NCBI GenBank assembly: GCA_937905985.1 | Contig: CALCWC010000042.1 | Location: 1 to 25,882 of the forward strand | DNA from: an uncultured Verrucomicrobiales bacterium | GTDB lineage: Bacteria; Verrucomicrobiota; Verrucomicrobiia; Verrucomicrobiales; Akkermansiaceae | Length of the DNA: 25,882 bases | Direction of reading: 5' to 3' | Shown here: one piece after another, positions 23,234 through 25,882 of the stretch | Layout of the letters: the number at the start of each line of letters is the position of its first letter | Numbering within the stretch: position 1 is the stretch's first letter | Made by a program: the position numbers and the translations under genes | Notes under the pieces: generated by a model | What the model was told of the DNA's origin: nothing | Databases searched by the model: none | Seen by the model: the letters and a program-made list of their open reading frames with translations, nothing else

Positions 23234-24373
23234 TCAGGACTGCAGGAAACGCTCGGCGCGGCGGCGGTATTCTGCCACCTCCGGCTGGTTCTTGTCGGTA
23301 AGCGTCTGCGCGAAGGCTTCCAGCGCCTTCTGCTGGGCAGAGCTCAAATCCTTGGGCGTTTCCACCTGCACCTCCACCAAGAGGTCGCCGCGGTTACCGC
23401 CGCGCAGCCTGGGCATGCCCTTGCCGCGCACGCGCAGGATGGTGCCGCTCTGCGTGCCCGCGGGTACCTTGAGCTTGGACGGCCCCTCCAGCGTGGGCAC
23501 GGGCAGCACGCCGCCCGCAGTCGCCACCGTGAGCGGGATGAACACGGTGCAGGAGAGGTCCGCGCCGTTGCGAGTGAAGACATCGTGCGGCTTCACATCA
23601 ATGAAGACGTACAAATCGCCGGTGTTGCCGCCGTGCAGGCCGGCATCACCGTTGCCGGTGGAGCGGAGCTTCATGCCGCTGTCCACCCCGGCGGGAACGT
23701 GCATGGTGATGGTTTCGTCCTTATGCACGCGGCCTTCGCCGTGGCACTTGGAGCAGGGGTTGGAGATGGTCTGGCCTGCGCCGTGGCAGGTGGGGCAGGT
23801 GCTCTGCTGCACAAAGAAGCCGCTCTGGCGCGTCACCATGCCGGTGCCGTGGCAGGTGGGGCAGGTTTTGAAGCCCGCCGCGCCGTCCTTGGAACCGGTG
23901 GCCTTGCAGTCTTGGCAGGGTACCAGACGCTCGATGGTGAGCTGCTTGTCGCAGCCCTTGAAGGCTTCTTCCAGCGTAATGTCCAAGTCGAACCGCAAAT
24001 CCGAGCCGGGCTGGCGCGGATCCGCCTGGCGCTGGCGTGCCTGGCGCGCAAACCCGCCGAAGCCACCACCGAACATTTGGGCGAAGATGTCCATCGGATC
24101 GGAGAACCCGCCGAATCCGCCGGGGCCGCCGGCTCCGCCCATGCCGCCGTTCTTGAAGGCATCATGCCCCATGCGGTCGTAGGCGGCGCGCTTGTCCGCG
24201 TTGCTGAGCACCTCGTAGGCTTCGCCCAGTTCCTTGAACTTTTCCTCGGCCTCCTTGTTGTCCGGGTTGCGGTCCGGATGGTACTTCATGGCCAGCTTGC
24301 GGTAGGCCTTCTTGATGGTGGCGTCGTCCGCGTTGCGGTCCACGCCGAGCACCTCGTAGTAATCCTTGGACAT
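23234..24373 (-). CDS. dnaJ: Chaperone DnaJ (Hsp40)
   Basis: A co-chaperone that delivers substrates to DnaK and stimulates its ATPase. The product has 379 residues. The J domain carries HPD at 32-34. A Gly/Phe-rich linker spans about 75-115. The zinc region has four repeats, of which three are canonical (CPTCHGTG, CPTCHGAG, CSKCHGEG) and the first is CQDCKATG, where the first Gly is replaced by Ala. All eight Cys are kept. The C-terminal peptide-binding and dimerisation domains are complete. It is the middle gene of grpE-dnaJ-rsmE, 21 bases after the grpE stop. The ATG is preceded by ACCACC and no Shine-Dalgarno. Confidence 0.97.
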   Translation of the reverse strand: MSKDYYEVLGVDRNADDATIKKAYRKLAMKYHPDRNPDNKEAEEKFKELGEAYEVLSNADKRAAYDRMGHDAFKNGGMGGAGGPGGFGGFSDPMDIFAQMFGGGFGGFARQARQRQADPRQPGSDLRFDLDITLEEAFKGCDKQLTIERLVPCQDCKATGSKDGAAGFKTCPTCHGTGMVTRQSGFFVQQSTCPTCHGAGQTISNPCSKCHGEGRVHKDETITMHVPAGVDSGMKLRSTGNGDAGLHGGNTGDLYVFIDVKPHDVFTRNGADLSCTVFIPLTVATAGGVLPVPTLEGPSKLKVPAGTQSGTILRVRGKGMPRLRGGNRGDLLVEVQVETPKDLSSAQQKALEAFAQTLTDKNQPEVAEYRRRAERFLQS

Positions 24374-24394
24374 GGTGGTGGGTGGTTGAAGGGG

Positions 24395-24979
24395 TTAGGC
24401 GTCCTGCTTGGACTCCGCCTCCGCAGGGGCGGCGGTGACAACGTTGACGGGGCGCAGCAGGCGGCCGCGCAGGTTGTATCCGCGGCGCAGGATGCGCAGG
24501 ACGGTGCCCTCCGGCTGGTCGCTGGGCTCGCTCATGATGGCCTCGTGGATGTTGTGGTCGAACATCTGGCCGGGCTCGGTGGAAATGGGTTCCACGCCCT
24601 GGCCCTCCAGGAAATCGTGCAGCTGCTTGCGCACCATATCCATGCCGATGTAAATCATGGAGCTCGTATCCTGCCCGGCCATCTGCATGCCCATCTCAAA
24701 GTTGTCGATGACAGGCAGCAGCTCCTCCAGCAGGCCTCGGTTGGCGTACTTGGCGAACTCCTCCCGGTCTTTCACGGTGCGCTTGCGGTAGTTGTCGTAC
24801 TCCGCGGCGGTGCGCATTGCCAGCTCGCGCCACTTGGCAAGCTCGTCTTCCGGCGTGGGGGCTTCCTCAACGGCCGCTTCTTCCGGCGTGGCAGCCTCCG
24901 TCTCAGGGCATGCGTTTTCCTGCGGGCACTCCTCTTGCGGAGTCGGGGCCTGCTCCGCTTCGTTCGTCTTTTCTCTCAT
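24395..24979 (-). CDS. grpE: Nucleotide exchange factor GrpE
   Basis: GrpE releases ADP from DnaK. The product has 194 residues. A Glu/Pro-rich disordered N-terminus (1-45) is followed by the long coiled-coil (ELAKWRELAMRTAAEYDNYRKRT) and the beta-wing domain ending in GTVLRILRRGYNLRGRLLRPVNVVTA, which is the family signature. The frame is open well upstream, but a promoter lies there and the sequence before 24979 belongs to another gene fragment. The -10 TACATA ends seven bases before the ATG, so the transcript should be leaderless. No CIRCE element is seen near this promoter. Confidence 0.96.
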   Translation of the reverse strand: MREKTNEAEQAPTPQEECPQENACPETEAATPEEAAVEEAPTPEDELAKWRELAMRTAAEYDNYRKRTVKDREEFAKYANRGLLEELLPVIDNFEMGMQMAGQDTSSMIYIGMDMVRKQLHDFLEGQGVEPISTEPGQMFDHNIHEAIMSEPSDQPEGTVLRILRRGYNLRGRLLRPVNVVTAAPAEAESKQDA

Positions 24980-24986
24980 GCGCCCA

Positions 24987-25015
24987 TATGTAGCGCGCAC
25001 GCGCGGCAAAGTCAA
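24987..25015 (-). promoter_or_regulatory. Promoter of grpE-dnaJ-rsmE, leaderless configuration
   Basis: -35 TTGACT (25010-25015), a 17-bp spacer, and -10 TACATA (24987-24992) on the minus strand, with seven bases before the ATG at 24979. No inverted repeat of the CIRCE type and no sigma32-like -10 (CCCCAT-T) was recognised. Confidence 0.7.
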
Positions 25016-25046
25016 TCTCCGCCTGTGACAGCGAAAGGGAATCGCC

Positions 25047-25200
25047 TTACTCCATGACGGCCCAGAGACGGCCGTTGGCGGAGTTGACGAGGTGCAGGGG
25101 AAGGCCGAAAGCCTGGCGCAGGATGGGCTCGGTGAGGACGTCCCCTCGCGCGCCGCGGGCGATGATGCTGCCCTCGCGCAGGATGAGGCCGCGCGAGAAT
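25047..25200 (-). pseudogene. C-terminal fragment of a FecE-type iron-siderophore/cobalamin ABC ATPase
   Basis: Fifty-one codons on the minus strand end at TAA (25047-25049). The readable end contains LILREGSIIARGARGDVLT and then EPILRQAFGLPLHL, finishing NGRLWAVME. This is the post-Walker-B tail of FecE/BtuD/HemV-type ATPases (R-D/E-G-x-I-x-x-x-G, then a VLT-x-x-x-L-x-x-x-FG element). Walker A, signature and Walker B, about 200 residues, are missing. The frame meets a TGA about 13 bases beyond the break near 25200, where the DNA changes to an unrelated gene on the other strand. It is either a real truncation or a contig chimera. Confidence 0.7.
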
Positions 25201-25768
25201 GCGTGAGGCTGTCCTCAATGCCTTGGTGCATTCATGCTATGCCTCTGGCATTCCCATGCAGATCCGCGTGTACGAGGACAAGCTCTACATTTCCAACAGC
25301 TCGTTCGGAATGGAGGGGTGGACCATGGAGCGCTACGTTGCTCAGCACCGCTCGGAACCCTTCAACCCCTCCATTGCCGGAGCCTTCTTCCGCGCCGGGT
25401 TTATTGAGGCCTGGGGGCGCGGCATTGAAAAGATTTGCCACGCCTGCAGCGTCACTTCCCTTCCTCAACCCTGTTTCGAGGGCCGCGCTACTTCTTTCTT
25501 GGTCTCTTTCCAAAGAGAGGCGACGGCTGCAACAAACGTCCCCGACACGGCGGTTGGCTTGTCGCGAAAAGAACAGCAAATGCGCCGAATCGTGGAACTC
25601 ATGCGGCAGAATCCCGCTGTTACCACCACCCAAATAGCAGAGGAATTGAAGTTGAGCCGCACTGCAATCAGTAAAATTATATCCTACATGAAGGCCCAGG
25701 GAATTGTGTGCCGAGATGAGGGCAAAAGGTTTGGTCGCTGGGTAGTCATTGATGGCAGGCCTTTATAG
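25199..25768 (+). pseudogene. C-terminal half of an AlbA_2 / RecG-like HATPase_c_4 regulator, 5'-truncated
   Basis: The 189 readable residues start abruptly in a conserved motif: REAVLNALVH (normally preceded by an AlbA_2 domain of about 200 residues). The motif chain MQIRVYEDKLYISN, a HRSEPFNPSIAGAFFRAG block and IEAWGRGIEKI is diagnostic of the HATPase_c_4 domain of putative DNA-binding or RecG-like proteins. A winged helix-turn-helix follows (TTTQIAEELKLSRTAISKIISYM), with GRWVVI at the end. Such genes are often accessory or defence-island associated. The ATG at 25199 is probably fortuitous at the break. GC over 25561-25740 is about 50% by count, below the roughly 62% of neighbouring genes. 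Confidence 0.75.
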
Positions 25769-25772
25769 ATAA

Positions 25773-25882
25773 TTTACAAAGACTTTACAAAGACTTTACA
25801 AAGACTTTACAAAGACTTTACAAAGACTTTACAAAGACTTTACAAAGACTTTACAAAGACTTTACAAAGACTTTACAAAGAC
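25773..25882. repeat. Tandem repeat, ten exact copies of an 11-bp unit
   Basis: The unit TTTACAAAGAC is repeated ten times without a mismatch, from five bases past the TAG of the truncated regulator to the last base of the window. The array may continue beyond it. The unit has no symmetry, and an 11-bp period is close to one helical turn. It could be a VNTR, an iterated protein-binding site, or the reason an assembly stopped here. Confidence 0.95.

Noticed and set aside
24980..25046. CIRCE/HrcA operator upstream of grpE
   Set aside because: No TTAGCACTC-N9-GAGTGCTAA-like inverted repeat is present; the promoter looks like an ordinary sigma70 type.
25180..25215. Insertion sequence or attachment site at the gene-gene join
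   Set aside because: No inverted repeats, target duplication, transposase or integrase sequence is visible at the join.
25773..25882. CRISPR array at the right end
   Set aside because: The repeats are 11 bp, head to tail, with no spacers between units.

Overview
The window is GC-rich (about 60-65% by eye), densely packed bacterial chromosome. It encodes mostly housekeeping genes, with most units on the minus strand. Several features together suggest the PVC superphylum, most likely Verrucomicrobiota: the long (three-domain type) IspG, a Bacteroidetes/PVC-type ParE, a Fur-sufCBD cluster, a BamA-type Omp85 protein (so an outer membrane is present), and a near absence of Shine-Dalgarno sequences. 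The phylum call is inference; no 16S gene is present.

Layout, left to right. 1-215 is non-coding and holds a long imperfect palindrome. 216-1562 holds a divergent pair: a membrane-anchored FHA protein (-) and a HAD phosphatase (+). 1581-3323 is ispG (-). 3361-3908 is an RNA block on the minus strand: tRNA-Arg(ACG), then tmRNA, then a strong intrinsic terminator. 4019-7599 is a tight fur-sufC-sufB-sufD operon (-). 7665-10244 is a class A penicillin-binding protein (-) and 10386-13019 is bamA (-). bamA is divergent from a small Ser/Arg-rich protein gene (13115, +), which is followed by a three-TM membrane protein (13469, +) and a secreted SagB-type nitroreductase (14843, +). Then come convergent minus-strand units: a six-hairpin glycosidase-like gene behind purB (15467-19090), sdaA behind parE (19162-22415), and grpE-dnaJ-rsmE (22475-24979, listed left to right as rsmE, dnaJ, grpE).

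The right end is abnormal. The C-terminal piece of a FecE-type ABC ATPase (-) abuts, at about 25200, the C-terminal half of an AlbA_2/RecG-like HATPase_c_4 protein (+). Both genes are broken at the same point. The window then ends in exactly ten copies of an 11-bp tandem repeat.

Functional links: the SUF operon builds Fe-S clusters, and two encoded enzymes (IspG, SdaA) need [4Fe-4S]. The regulator at the head of the suf operon is an atypical, Irr-like Fur protein without the usual Cys-x-x-Cys metal site. BamA and PBP1A serve the envelope. GrpE and DnaJ are DnaK co-chaperones.

The most distinctive sequence-level signal is in gene starts. At most transcription-unit heads a good sigma70-like promoter places the -10 hexamer only 6-8 nt (up to 15 nt) before the ATG, so the mRNAs should be leaderless or nearly so. 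Operon-internal genes also lack Shine-Dalgarno motifs.
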